This document shows, one piece after another, positions 26,879 through 35,533 of a stretch of DNA of 45,418 nucleotides. Under the pieces are notes generated by a model. It worked only from the letters and a program-made list of their open reading frames with translations, was not told where the DNA came from and ran no database searches. The stretch spans positions 1-45,418 of the forward strand of contig JAGBEJ010000007.1 in the NCBI GenBank assembly GCA_017937025.1, given 5' to 3'. The DNA is from Paludibacteraceae bacterium. Lineage in GTDB: Bacteria > Bacteroidota > Bacteroidia > Bacteroidales > Paludibacteraceae. The position numbers were made by a program, and so were the translations under genes. The first letter of the stretch is position 1. Each line of letters opens with the position of its first letter.

Positions 26879-27475
26879 TTACTGTACCTCGCGTTTCTTT
26901 GGTTTCACAGCGAAGTAAAGAATTATGATTCTTGTGTTCTCCGCGTCACGCTTGTCGTGATACTCCATCTCGAAGGCGTCTGTCGAGTAGTCAAGCTCGT
27001 AGTCTGACTCTGGAATCCACTTTTCCTCCATGAAGCGCTCGATTTTCTCTTTCTTCTTTCTCCATGTGTTTATGTCGTTCGCTTTGAAACGCACATAAGC
27101 GTAAAGTCCGTTAGGCACTTCGAACTTAACGAGATCCTGTGGCATGAGACTGTAATCGTTGACGATAGTACCTAAACTGTATCTCCACTTACCGTCTTCG
27201 AGTTTCTTCTTGATAGACAGGCTACTGAAAGCCTCCTTGCGGTTCTCTACTGTCGCTCTTCTGTCTTTATATGTATTCCACAACTTCTCGTCATCCTCAG
27301 CGAAACTCTCATCGGTTGTCTCAATCTGGTAGCCAACCAAAAGAATAGGGTTGCTGATTTTGATAACTTTCGCCTTGATTCCCTGGCGCAAATGGTAGAA
27401 TACTAAGAATGCGGTCAATGCCAATGCTGGCAACCCGATAGCACAAATTGCTACAATGATATCAGTATTGTCCAT
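26879..27475 (-). CDS. Membrane-anchored protein with GyrI-like effector-binding domain
   Basis: A 198-residue protein with one N-terminal membrane helix (about 6-28, IIVAICAIGLPALALTAFLVFYHL) followed by a basic stretch, so the rest faces the cytoplasm or periplasm as a soluble domain. From residue 40 on, the sequence resembles the GyrI-like/AraC effector-binding fold: a segment before FEVPNGLYAYVRFKA, then WIPESDYELDYSTDAFEMEY and a final ILYFAVKPK strand. Such domains bind small amphipathic molecules. The fusion to a membrane helix instead of a DNA-binding domain is notable. No partner is evident; the gene is a single unit with its own -7 box and terminator. Confidence 0.65.
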   Translation of the reverse strand: MDNTDIIVAICAIGLPALALTAFLVFYHLRQGIKAKVIKISNPILLVGYQIETTDESFAEDDEKLWNTYKDRRATVENRKEAFSSLSIKKKLEDGKWRYSLGTIVNDYSLMPQDLVKFEVPNGLYAYVRFKANDINTWRKKKEKIERFMEEKWIPESDYELDYSTDAFEMEYHDKRDAENTRIIILYFAVKPKKREVQ

Positions 27476-27512
27476 AATCTTTCGTTTAAAATTTGTTATT
27501 GAATCTTATTTA

Positions 27513-27520
27513 CAAATTTA
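27513..27520 (-). promoter_or_regulatory. -7 box of the GyrI-like gene
   Basis: TAAATTTG (27520 to 27513), 38 bp before the ATG. No TTTG at the expected distance. Confidence 0.4.
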
Positions 27521-27575
27521 AATTATTTTTTTCATTGCAGCAAGACCCAAACCACATTTATCGATAAATATTTTA

Positions 27576-27583
27576 TACCTTTG
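27576..27583 (+). promoter_or_regulatory. -7 box of the M16 peptidase gene
   Basis: TACCTTTG at 27576-27583, 50 bp before the ATG, a perfect -7 match. The nearest -33 candidate, TTTA at 27557-27560, is closer than usual. Confidence 0.45.
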
Positions 27584-27633
27584 TTATAAGCCTGCTTCAC
27601 TCTACAGGCCTTTCATAACAAAAAAACAGCAGA

Positions 27634-30450
27634 ATGAATATCAAAACCAAAACCATGGCAATCGCATTGACGATTATGCCATTTTTCGCCACACTCGCCA
27701 CAGCACAGAACGGCATGATACCGATGGACAGCAAAGTGAGGTATGGCAAACTTGAAAACGGACTCACATACTACATACGCCATAACGAGAAACCCGAGGG
27801 CAGAGCGCACCTGTACATTGTGCAGAACGTGGGCGCGATACTTGAGCAGGACAGCCAGAACGGACTGGCGCACTTCCTGGAGCACATGGCATTCAACGGA
27901 ACGAAAAATTTCCCAGGCAAAGGCATAATCAACTACATGCAGAACATAGGCGCGAAGTTCGGAACCAACCTGAACGCCTACACGTCGCTTGACCAAACGG
28001 TCTATATGCTGCGCAACATCCCTGTGCCGAGAGAAACGGTTGTGGACAGCGGACTGCTGATTCTGCACGACTGGTCGAGCTTCATTTCGCTCGAGGGCGA
28101 CGAGATAGACAAGGAAAGAGGCGTAATCAGAGAGGAATGGCGCACAGGTTCATCGGCTGGCAGAAGGCTGTGGGCCAACGGCAACAAGATAAAGTACAAA
28201 GGAACGCAATACGCCAAACGCGACGTGATTGGCGACACTGCCATAATAAACAACTTCCCATACGACACGCTGAGAGCCTACTACCACAAATGGTACAGAC
28301 CGGACCTGCAGGCCATCGTCGTAGTGGGCGACGTGGATGTGGACAGGACGGAGAACTCGATAAAGACAATCTTCGCCGACATCAAAAAGCCGGAGAACCC
28401 GGCCAAGAGAGTCGTGTACCCGATACCCGACAACGACGAGCCTATCATCTCCATAGTCACCGACCCCGAAGCCGACGTCGTGACACTCGGACTGGAATTC
28501 AAGAAAGAACCGATGCCGCCAGTGCGCAAACTCTCTCAGGACGGATACTTGGAGCTATTGTCAAACAACTTCTGCTGCTCAATGCTGAACGAGCGACTGA
28601 AGAAAATCGCGAGAGAGCCGGCTGCGCCTTTCGTCGATTCGTACGCCATGTACGGCAGCATAGCAAGGTCGAAGGACGGATTCCTCGTCGGCGTAGTGCC
28701 TAAGAACGGACAGGAGAAAGCCGCGTTCAAACGACTGCTTACCGAACTGGAAAGAATGAAGCGATTCGGATTCATACAAAGCGAGCTGGACAGAACCATA
28801 GCCAACTTCACCTCCGGCATGGAGAAGGCGTACAACGAGCGCGACAAGCAGAACAGCGCCAGCTACATGACCGAATACATAAACCACTTCCTCGAGAACG
28901 AACCGACACCGGGCATCGAGTGGGAATACAACTTCAGCAAGAACACGCTGCTCAAGAAGATTAACCTGCAGATAATAAACCGCTACGCACAGAATCTCGC
29001 GACCGAGAAAAACCTGATCGTGGACATATCCGGACCGGACAACGCAAAGGAATCAATCCCGACCGAGGCTGAAATCCTCGCCGCAATCAACGCCTCGACA
29101 CGAGAGTTCGTGAAACCATACGAGGAAAAGAACGTGAACAAACCGCTCATAGACGAGAGCAAACTCAAGCCCGGACGCGTGATAAAGCAGGAATACAACA
29201 ACAAACTCGGAACTACAGAGCTGACACTCAGCAACAACATCAGAGTGATACTCAAGCCGACCGACTTCAAAAACGACGAGATACTGATGAGAGCAATAAG
29301 CTTCGGAGGCACTTCGACCGTGAAGGAGAAAAGCAAGCTGATGTCGTGCGCATACGCCACAACGATAGCCACAAACAACGGCTTAGGCAAGTTCTCGAAG
29401 ACACAGCTCAACCACTTGCTCGCCGGCAAGAACGCCAGCATATCGCCGTACATAAGCACATACGGCGAGGGCATCAAAGGCTCGTCGTCGAAGAAGGACC
29501 TCGAGACAATGCTGCAGCTGACACTTATGGAATTCGGCAAGCCGAAAACCGACGACAAGGCGTTCGCCGCGTTCATGAACGAGCTGAGAACATCAGTCGC
29601 CAACAGCGAGGCAGACCCAGGCAAGATTTACTCCGACTCGCTGAACCTGACTCTCAGCTGCCACTCACCGAGAGCGCTGATAGTAAACAGCAGGACCATC
29701 AACAGCATATCGCAAAAGGACGCGCTGAAGTTCTTCGGCGACAGATTCAGCAACCCTGCCGACTTCAGCTTCGTCTTCGTGGGCAGCTTCGACATCGACT
29801 CCATAACTCCGCTGCTGTGCAAATACATCGGCTCGCTCAAGACGAAAGACCAGAAGGAAAACTGGGTGGACAACAACGTGCGCTACCCTAAGGGCAAGGT
29901 GACTAACCGCTTCGGGGCGCAGATGCACACCAAGCAGACTTCCGTTTACATGCATATCTGGGCGAACATCATATACAACGAGGAGAACTCCCTGAAGCTG
30001 CAAGCGCTCAAGGACATACTTTCGCTGCGATACACCGAGAGTCTCAGAGAGGAGGAAGGTGGAACATACGGAGCGCACGTGTCGTTCGGCATAGGCGACA
30101 AGCCGCAGGAACAGGCGTACATAGGCGTGTCGTTCGACACCGACCCTAAGCTCGAGGACAAGCTCGTGAACAAGGCGTGGGAGGAGATTGAGAAAATAGC
30201 AAAAGACGGCCCTACAAGCGAGGACCTGAACAAGACCAAACTGAACATGAAACAGAACTTCAAGCAGAACGTGAAGGAGAACGGCTGGTGGATGAGCACC
30301 ATCTGCACCAACACACAGGAAGGGCTGGACTACTACAATAAATACAACGGAATAGTTGACAACCTCAGCGCCGAAGCCATAAAGCAGATAGCACAGTCCA
30401 TGCTGATAGAGAAAAACCGCGCCGAGGTGATTATGATTCCTAAGGAATAA
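27634..30450 (+). CDS. Secreted M16-family zinc metallopeptidase
   Basis: A 938-residue protein with a cleavable signal peptide (about 1-24, ending LATAQ). It has the two-halves arrangement of pitrilysin-like peptidases. The inverted zinc motif HxxEH is complete at residues 80-84 (HFLEH), and the third ligand is probably Glu161 in DKERGVIREEW. The C-terminal half (from about 510) has the matching inactive domain, with the R/Y substrate-binding segment SLREEEGGTYGAHVSFG near 795-812. It presumably degrades peptides in the periplasm, as in PqqL-like Bacteroidota enzymes. It is a single-gene unit ending at a strong terminator. Confidence 0.92.
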   Translation: MNIKTKTMAIALTIMPFFATLATAQNGMIPMDSKVRYGKLENGLTYYIRHNEKPEGRAHLYIVQNVGAILEQDSQNGLAHFLEHMAFNGTKNFPGKGIINYMQNIGAKFGTNLNAYTSLDQTVYMLRNIPVPRETVVDSGLLILHDWSSFISLEGDEIDKERGVIREEWRTGSSAGRRLWANGNKIKYKGTQYAKRDVIGDTAIINNFPYDTLRAYYHKWYRPDLQAIVVVGDVDVDRTENSIKTIFADIKKPENPAKRVVYPIPDNDEPIISIVTDPEADVVTLGLEFKKEPMPPVRKLSQDGYLELLSNNFCCSMLNERLKKIAREPAAPFVDSYAMYGSIARSKDGFLVGVVPKNGQEKAAFKRLLTELERMKRFGFIQSELDRTIANFTSGMEKAYNERDKQNSASYMTEYINHFLENEPTPGIEWEYNFSKNTLLKKINLQIINRYAQNLATEKNLIVDISGPDNAKESIPTEAEILAAINASTREFVKPYEEKNVNKPLIDESKLKPGRVIKQEYNNKLGTTELTLSNNIRVILKPTDFKNDEILMRAISFGGTSTVKEKSKLMSCAYATTIATNNGLGKFSKTQLNHLLAGKNASISPYISTYGEGIKGSSSKKDLETMLQLTLMEFGKPKTDDKAFAAFMNELRTSVANSEADPGKIYSDSLNLTLSCHSPRALIVNSRTINSISQKDALKFFGDRFSNPADFSFVFVGSFDIDSITPLLCKYIGSLKTKDQKENWVDNNVRYPKGKVTNRFGAQMHTKQTSVYMHIWANIIYNEENSLKLQALKDILSLRYTESLREEEGGTYGAHVSFGIGDKPQEQAYIGVSFDTDPKLEDKLVNKAWEEIEKIAKDGPTSEDLNKTKLNMKQNFKQNVKENGWWMSTICTNTQEGLDYYNKYNGIVDNLSAEAIKQIAQSMLIEKNRAEVIMIPKE

Positions 30451-30471
30451 AAGCCAGATGGGGCTATAAAC

Positions 30472-30502
30472 AAAAGCCGCTTGCGAAAACAAGCGGCTTT
30501 TT
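30472..30502 (+). terminator. Terminator of the M16 peptidase gene
   Basis: Perfect 12-bp stem (30472-30483 with 30490-30501), 6-base loop, ending in five T residues. Confidence 0.9.
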
Positions 30503-30581
30503 GTTTGCGTTTTAAATGCTCTACATAAGCATTTGTTATCACTGCCACAAAGATACTCAAGTACTGTTTAAAGCCAAACAA

Positions 30582-30611
30582 AAAAAGGAGACGCTTTCGC
30601 ATCTCCTTTTT
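30582..30611 (-). terminator. Terminator of korAB
   Basis: A 13-bp stem around a 4-base loop, flanked by A and T runs; its one imperfect pair is a wobble on the minus strand. It lies 24 bp after the korB stop. Confidence 0.8.
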
Positions 30612-30634
30612 CTATCTCATTTCAGATTGCTCTG

Positions 30635-31639
30635 TTACTTCACTTCCCAGATGTCGTTAGTCTCGAGAAGCTCCTCGAATGAGTGGTAAGGCTTCTTTGC
30701 CTTCACTTCCTCTATCTGCGCGTCAACTGCCTCGTCGTAAGTTGGAGCAGCCACGTCACGGATAACTCCGAGAGCGATAGGGAAATCAGGACCTTCCATC
30801 ATAGCGAGCTTCAGCTGCAGCGTGTTGTCCTCGCAGTGTGCGTCGTGCACGAGGATGTCTTTCTCTGTCACTCCGTTCTCACCTATCTTAACGACCTTCA
30901 GTCCGAATCCTTCCTGAACCAGGCCGAACTCGTTGTTCTCGCCGAAAATCATTGGCTTGCCGTGCTCCAGATAAATCGCGTTCTTCTTTCTTCCCTCGTT
31001 GGTGTAAACCGACTCGTGTGCTCCGTCGTTGAAGATAACGCAGTTCTGAAGAACCTCAGTCACAGAAGCACCCTTGTGCGCGTACGCTGCCTTCAGCACC
31101 TCTACAGTGCCCTTGGCGTCGCTGGCTACACAACGTGCGAAGAAGTGTCCTCTCGCGCCGAAGCAGAGCTCTGCTGGGCGGAATGGGTCCTCGACTGTGC
31201 CGTAAGGAGACGACTTGCTGACGAATCCTCTTGGCGATGTTGGTGAGTACTGACCCTTTGTCAAACCGTAGATACGGTTGTTCAGAAGGATCATGTTCAA
31301 GTCTATGTTTCTACGGTTAGCGTGGATGAAGTGGTTACCACCGATAGCCAGTCCGTCGCCGTCGCCGCTCACCTGCCATACGGTCAGGTTCTTGTTGCTC
31401 ACCTTGCATCCGGTAGCTATCGCTGCGGCACGTCCGTGGATTGTGTTCATGCCGTAAGTCGCCATGTAGTGAGGCAGACGGCTCGAACAACCGATACCAG
31501 AGATTACCGCTATATCTTCAGGAGCCACACCTATCTCAGCCATTGCCTTCTGCAATGACGCAAGGAAAAAGTGGTCACCACAACCTGGACACCATCTTGG
31601 CTGTCCTTTCTTATAATCTTGTGCTGTGAATTCGCTCAT
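30635..31639 (-). CDS. korB: 2-oxoacid:ferredoxin oxidoreductase, beta subunit
   Basis: The thiamine-diphosphate-binding subunit of a 2-oxoglutarate-type ferredoxin oxidoreductase. WCPGCGDHFF near residue 16-26, GIGCSSRLPHY near 48, HGRAAAIATG near 68, and the TPP motif SGDGDGLAIGGNHFIHANRRN near 90-110 followed by NNRIYGLTKGQ are typical. At 334 residues it is complete. It starts 25 bp after korA, and the two form one complex converting 2-oxoglutarate (or a related 2-oxoacid) and CoA to acyl-CoA, CO2 and reduced ferredoxin. The exact 2-oxoacid is inferred from family similarity. Confidence 0.92.
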   Translation of the reverse strand: MSEFTAQDYKKGQPRWCPGCGDHFFLASLQKAMAEIGVAPEDIAVISGIGCSSRLPHYMATYGMNTIHGRAAAIATGCKVSNKNLTVWQVSGDGDGLAIGGNHFIHANRRNIDLNMILLNNRIYGLTKGQYSPTSPRGFVSKSSPYGTVEDPFRPAELCFGARGHFFARCVASDAKGTVEVLKAAYAHKGASVTEVLQNCVIFNDGAHESVYTNEGRKKNAIYLEHGKPMIFGENNEFGLVQEGFGLKVVKIGENGVTEKDILVHDAHCEDNTLQLKLAMMEGPDFPIALGVIRDVAAPTYDEAVDAQIEEVKAKKPYHSFEELLETNDIWEVK

Positions 31640-31664
31640 CTTTTTTGTCTTTTAATCGTGATAC

Positions 31665-33512
31665 TTATTTGTCGTAAATCTTGTTGAAAGCGTCAACCAG
31701 CTCTGATACTACAAATGGCTGACCCTTAACCTCGTTGAACTGGTAAGGAACGAATCCGTCTACCTTCATGCGCAGATAACCAGCGAACTGTCCTAAGTTC
31801 TGCTCTGCGACTACGACTTTCTTGTATTTCTTCAAAACCTCTGAAGTGTTCTTTGGCAGTGGGTTGATGAACTTGAAGTGAGCCAGAGCCACCTTCTTGC
31901 CGGCTGCTCTCATCTCGTCCATCGCTGCGTGCAAGTGTCCGTAAGTGCCGCCGAATCCGACGAGGAGCAACTCTGCGTCGTCCTTGTCGCCAAGAACCTC
32001 TACGTCTGGAACTGCGATTTTCTCCACCTTCTCGGCACGCAGACGGCACATCAGGTCGTGGTTCTCTGGGTTTGTAGAGATTGCGCCTGTGGCATTGTCC
32101 TTCTCCAGACCGCCGAGTATGTGAGCGAAGCCCTTACGTCCTGGCACTGCCCAGTATCTCACGCCGTTCTCGTTTCTCATATATGGAGTCCACTTGCCCT
32201 TGAGTTCCTCAGGAACGTATGGAGGAACGATTGATGCCAAATCGGACATCTTAGGGAGCTTGAATGCTCCTGAACCGTTAGCGATATAAGCGTCTGTCAT
32301 CAGAACAACCGGAGTCATGTGCTCCAAAGCTATCTTGCATGCCTGGTAAGCCGCATCGAAACAGTCGGTTGGCGATGTAGCCGCGATTACTGGCATTGGA
32401 GACTCTCCGTTTCTTCCGTAAAGCACCTGAAGCAGGTCTGTCTGCTCAGACTTTGTAGGAAGTCCTGTCGCAGGTCCGCCTCTCTGCACGTCCATAACAA
32501 CCAATGGCAACTCAAGAATCACTGCCAGGTTGATAGCCTCAGACTTCAAACAGATACCTGGTCCCGAAGTCGATGTACATCCCAATGCGCCAGCGAATGA
32601 AGCTCCGAGCGCAGAAGAGCATCCTGCGATCTCGTCCTCGCACTGCACTGTTGTCACGCCAAGAGACTTGTGCTTAGACAGCTCGTGAAGAATGTCGGTA
32701 GCAGGAGTGATAGGATATGAACCGAGGAACAGTCTCAGTCCAGCCTTCTCGGCTGCTGCGATAAGTCCGTAAGCTGTAGCCTTGTTACCAGTGATGTCCA
32801 TGTATCTTCCTGGCTCCTTGTGCTTCGACTCTATTCTGTACACGTTAGCTACAGAGCTGTGTGTGTTAGCGCCGTAGTCGTAACCTGCTTGTATAACCTT
32901 GATGTTAGCCTCTGCCACGCCCGGCTTCTTAGCGAACTTCTCCTTCAGGAAGTTGAATGCGATGTTCAGGTCGCGGTCGAACAGATAGCAGACAAGGCCC
33001 AGAGCGAACATGTTACGGCACTTCAACATTGCCTTAACGTCCATTCCAGAGTCCTTCAGGCAGTCCTTGACCATAGTGGTGATAGGGCATGCGATTACTC
33101 TGTCTGCATCAATATTCATTTCTGCCAATGGGTCATTGGTCTTGAACTGAGCCTTCTCAAGGTCTTTCTCCTTGAAACTGTCAGTGTCTATGATTATAGC
33201 TCCGCCTGGCTTTGCGTAGCGGTACTGTGTCTTGAGAGCCGCTGCGTTCATAGCCACAAGCACGTCGCACTTGTCGCCTGGAGTATATACCTTGCCAGCG
33301 CCGATGTGCACCTGGAAACCAGAGACGCCGGTGAGCGAACCCTGTGGAGCACGTATGTCGGCTGGATAGTCTGGGAATGTGCTTATGCTGTTTCCCACTG
33401 TTGCCGAAATTGTAGAGAAGATGTTACCAGCCAGCTGCATTCCATCGCCGGAGTCGCCGGAGAAACGCACTGCAACTTGGTCTAGTTCCTTAATTTCTAA
33501 TTTTTCTGCCAT
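31665..33512 (-). CDS. korA: 2-oxoacid:ferredoxin oxidoreductase, fused gamma-alpha subunit
   Basis: A 615-residue fusion. The first part (about 1-190) is the gamma domain (QVAVRFSGDSGDGMQLAGNIFS) and the rest is the alpha/pyrimidine-binding domain with GNKATAYGLIAAAEKAGL, SYPITPATDILHEL, QCEDEIAGCSSALGASFAGA and TSTSGPGICLKSEA. This fusion is normal in Bacteroidota 2-oxoglutarate oxidoreductases. I start at ATG 33512 (MAEKLEIKELDQ). A -7 box at 33550-33543 places transcription start near 33536, downstream of the longer frame's start at 33545. Confidence 0.92.
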   Translation of the reverse strand: MAEKLEIKELDQVAVRFSGDSGDGMQLAGNIFSTISATVGNSISTFPDYPADIRAPQGSLTGVSGFQVHIGAGKVYTPGDKCDVLVAMNAAALKTQYRYAKPGGAIIIDTDSFKEKDLEKAQFKTNDPLAEMNIDADRVIACPITTMVKDCLKDSGMDVKAMLKCRNMFALGLVCYLFDRDLNIAFNFLKEKFAKKPGVAEANIKVIQAGYDYGANTHSSVANVYRIESKHKEPGRYMDITGNKATAYGLIAAAEKAGLRLFLGSYPITPATDILHELSKHKSLGVTTVQCEDEIAGCSSALGASFAGALGCTSTSGPGICLKSEAINLAVILELPLVVMDVQRGGPATGLPTKSEQTDLLQVLYGRNGESPMPVIAATSPTDCFDAAYQACKIALEHMTPVVLMTDAYIANGSGAFKLPKMSDLASIVPPYVPEELKGKWTPYMRNENGVRYWAVPGRKGFAHILGGLEKDNATGAISTNPENHDLMCRLRAEKVEKIAVPDVEVLGDKDDAELLLVGFGGTYGHLHAAMDEMRAAGKKVALAHFKFINPLPKNTSEVLKKYKKVVVAEQNLGQFAGYLRMKVDGFVPYQFNEVKGQPFVVSELVDAFNKIYDK

Positions 33513-33542
33513 AGTTGATTTGTTTATAATTCTTTCAGGGCA

Positions 33543-33550
33543 CAAAAATA
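33543..33550 (-). promoter_or_regulatory. -7 box of korAB
   Basis: TATTTTTG (33550 to 33543), 30 bp before the chosen korA ATG. No clear -33 element. It supports the shorter korA start. Confidence 0.5.
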
Positions 33551-33645
33551 CAAATTATATGTTATAAGTACACACGATTTGTATTAATATGCGTTATTTC
33601 AGTGTTTTGCTTATTAATTTGCGTATATATATGCATAAAAACAAA

Positions 33646-33672
33646 CAGGATTTGCATTTTCTGCAAACCCTG
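33646..33672 (-). terminator. Terminator after yidD
   Basis: An 11-bp stem (33646-33656 with 33662-33672) with one minus-strand wobble, followed on that strand by TTTGTTTTT, 10 bp after the yidD stop. Confidence 0.75.
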
Positions 33673-33681
33673 CTCGTTTTT

Positions 33682-33924
33682 TTATGGGTAATCCACACAC
33701 TCCTCTGTGTTACCAGGAGTGCATCGCCTTATCCTATTCCAAGCCATCCGCACCCCCTTCACAAATCCATATTTCTCCAATGCTAAGATTGCATATTCAG
33801 AACAAGATGGATAAAAGCGGCACACTATATGTCGTTTCCTCTTTATCCAACGACCAATGCGCCCCTGCCATATTCTCTTTATCAGAAACACAAATAGCCA
33901 TACAAAAGGATTATTGCTTCTCAT
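33682..33924 (-). CDS. yidD: Membrane protein insertion efficiency factor YidD
   Basis: An 80-residue protein with the family signature [19 protein letters not shown] (about 35-53) and the following [15 protein letters not shown]. An amphipathic or membrane-seeking N-terminal helix ([15 protein letters not shown]) precedes it. YidD assists insertion of inner-membrane proteins by YidC. Usually it sits beside rnpA and yidC; here it is third in a unit with a membrane protein and a zinc-ribbon protein. It overlaps the zinc-ribbon gene by 14 bp. Confidence 0.92.
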   Translation of the reverse strand: MRSNNPFVWLFVFLIKRIWQGRIGRWIKRKRHIVCRFYPSCSEYAILALEKYGFVKGVRMAWNRIRRCTPGNTEECVDYP

Positions 33925-34396
33925 GACGTATAAGCAGTTCCTTGTAATTTGTTGAATGACAATTAGGACATTGATGCAAATTATTCAGATTATCTCTTGT
34001 AGACTGTTCATTACGTCTTGCTTGATTATAAGCAGCCATATTACCAACAGACCCGCAGGTAAAACATGAATTCCAACACTGTTCATTCTCTAATTTCTTT
34101 TCTCTACTTTGCAAAGAATACCAAATTTTACCACATTCATTACATGTTCTTTTGTATTCATACACATAATCTTTTCTTTCTGTTGGTTTTCTCTGTACGA
34201 CAGGATTATTTTTGAATTGTTCGACTTTAGCATTTTGCGCCTTTTCTCTTTTTATATCATTATCCCTTTCTTCCCTACTAAGAAATCCCTTTTTATAGCA
34301 TCCCAAACAAATAGGAGAATGCTCCTTTGTCTGATGTCCATACGCTCTATTAAGCACATTTAGCCTCTTGCCACAAATTCCGCAAAAATCATTCAT
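33911..34396 (-). CDS. Cysteine-rich zinc-ribbon protein
   Basis: A 161-residue protein with four pairs of metal-binding-like cysteines: CGICGKRL (about 5-12), CLGC (about 30-33), CNECGKIW (about 85-92) with CFTCG (about 112-116), and CPNCHS near 143-148. The CxxC spacings and the charged linker ([23 protein letters not shown]) suggest three zinc ribbons, the outer two possibly binding nucleic acid or a partner protein. I do not recognise a family. It begins 2 bp after the upstream membrane protein and overlaps yidD by 14 bp, so the three genes are cotranscribed. AT-rich compared with neighbours. Function unknown. Confidence 0.65.
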   Translation of the reverse strand: MNDFCGICGKRLNVLNRAYGHQTKEHSPICLGCYKKGFLSREERDNDIKREKAQNAKVEQFKNNPVVQRKPTERKDYVYEYKRTCNECGKIWYSLQSREKKLENEQCWNSCFTCGSVGNMAAYNQARRNEQSTRDNLNNLHQCPNCHSTNYKELLIRHEKQ

Positions 34397-34398
34397 AA

Positions 34399-35079
34399 TT
34401 ATTTAGCCTTTTCAAGTATCAACATCCTAACCCATTCAGATGGAACATATATTGTAAAACGCACTCCGCCGATATCAGTTGTGGCTTTGTCTGTGTAAAA
34501 GTTGTCTGACACCCATTTCTTCGCCTTGTCTACATCTGCCCCCTTGTAATTTAATGATGCCAAAGCCATAATATACATACGGGTTGCCTCAACAGACTTC
34601 TCTTGAAGATCAACAACTCGTCCTGACATTCTGATTGACTCAATTTTCTTTTTATCATCACTACAATAAGTGTCCAATCTGAAATCAAGACCATTTTGCT
34701 GTTTTGTCCAAACTGCGCTATAGCCAAAGTCCTTGTCGCCTCCACTGCTTTTTTTATCCTTTATAAAACTGTATTTATCTTCAAACAAATCACCTATTGA
34801 TTTCACATCTACGCCTTCTATGTATTTGGATTTTGAGTTTTCTTCAACGGTTTCAACAGAATCTTTTACTGCGTTTTCGACACTTGTTGAATCTCGTTTG
34901 TTATCATCAGAAAACATAGCACCTATAAAAGCCAACACAAAACCAACCAGCAAATAATAACCAAAAACCTTTAGCCTTGTTGGATTGCTATTCCATCTTA
35001 ATACTAATGATGGATTTATCATTCCTACTATAAATGCTACAAATGCCAAAACTGACAATAAAGAAATAAATGTTACCAT
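34399..35079 (-). CDS. Two-helix membrane protein, unknown function
   Basis: A 226-residue protein with two N-terminal membrane helices (about 1-20, VTFISLLSVLAFVAFIVGM, and 34-52, VFGYYLLVGFVLAFIGAMF). A hinge rich in Asp, Ser and Glu (about 53-80) and a soluble domain of about 140 residues follow. No family is recognised. The longest frame begins at 35253, but its first 58 codons lie inside the structured RNA B (sequence reading MRGLLRCSFSRNG) and cannot be real. I use ATG 35079, 36 bp after the RNA's U tract. It is the first gene of a unit with the zinc-ribbon protein and yidD. Confidence 0.6.
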   Translation of the reverse strand: MVTFISLLSVLAFVAFIVGMINPSLVLRWNSNPTRLKVFGYYLLVGFVLAFIGAMFSDDNKRDSTSVENAVKDSVETVEENSKSKYIEGVDVKSIGDLFEDKYSFIKDKKSSGGDKDFGYSAVWTKQQNGLDFRLDTYCSDDKKKIESIRMSGRVVDLQEKSVEATRMYIMALASLNYKGADVDKAKKWVSDNFYTDKATTDIGGVRFTIYVPSEWVRMLILEKAK

Positions 35080-35114
35080 AATAAATATGTTTAGTATGTT
35101 AATATTATCCACAT

Positions 35115-35400
35115 AAAAAAAGCGCGGGTTCGATTGCTCGTCCCGCACTTCAAGGCCTTCGCATTGCCCATTTCGACTGAACGAGCAACGCAGAAGCCCA
35201 CGCATTATGAAGATAATACCATATAATGGCACATACATCACATACATAGACATCTACCGTTGCTTTGTTCTTTAGTCGAAATCTGAAGTTGCGAAGTTCT
35301 GAAGTGCTAAAGACCAAAGCGTTAGTAAACGCTTAATTAATATGTAGCGTCACTCCCCCATCCACTTTCCCTTAAGGCAAGCTTCTGCTGAGAGCAACGC
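35115..35400 (-). ncRNA. Structured RNA, copy B (Bacteroidales-1-like layout)
   Basis: About 286 nt between a -7 promoter box and a U tract (35121 to 35115). Elements: hairpin 1 (35400-35390 with 35357-35347, 11 bp, with G-U pairs); linker CUACAUA (35347-35341); hairpin 2 (35334-35317, perfect 7-bp stem); long stem 3 (35319-35307 with 35275-35263, one mismatch); and a closing domain, outer GCGUGGG/CCCGCGC (35203-35197 with 35128-35122), inner 10-bp helix (35188-35179 with 35143-35134). Order, linker and closing domain match copy A at 9518-9850, while the sequences of the stems differ in a compensating way. Copy A's hairpin 4 is absent. Wobble pairs require the minus strand. No protein frame inside is credible. 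Confidence 0.8.
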
Positions 35401-35402
35401 AA

Positions 35403-35410
35403 CAAATATA
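35403..35410 (-). promoter_or_regulatory. -7 box of structured RNA B
   Basis: TATATTTG (35410 to 35403), identical to the -7 box of RNA A. RNA hairpin 1 begins 3 bases downstream. I see no exact TTTG at the right distance. Confidence 0.6.
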
Positions 35411-35485
35411 ACTATTTTGTTTTATTCAATATTATCCAACAATATGTTTTTCAACAGTGCGAATATGCATCATGCTACGTAAAAT

Positions 35486-35513
35486 GAGAAGGCGAGGTTG
35501 CCCTCGCCTTCTC
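35486..35513 (-). terminator. Terminator of asnS
   Basis: Perfect 12-bp stem (35486-35497 with 35502-35513) with a 4-base loop, followed on the minus strand by ATTTTACG. Confidence 0.75.
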
Positions 35514-35533
35514 TACTTTACATATCAATTTCT

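Noticed and set aside
35122-35143. tRNA T-arm-like GGTTCGATT in RNA B on the plus strand
   Set aside because: No acceptor, D-arm or anticodon arm around it; the segment is explained by the closing domain of the minus-strand RNA.
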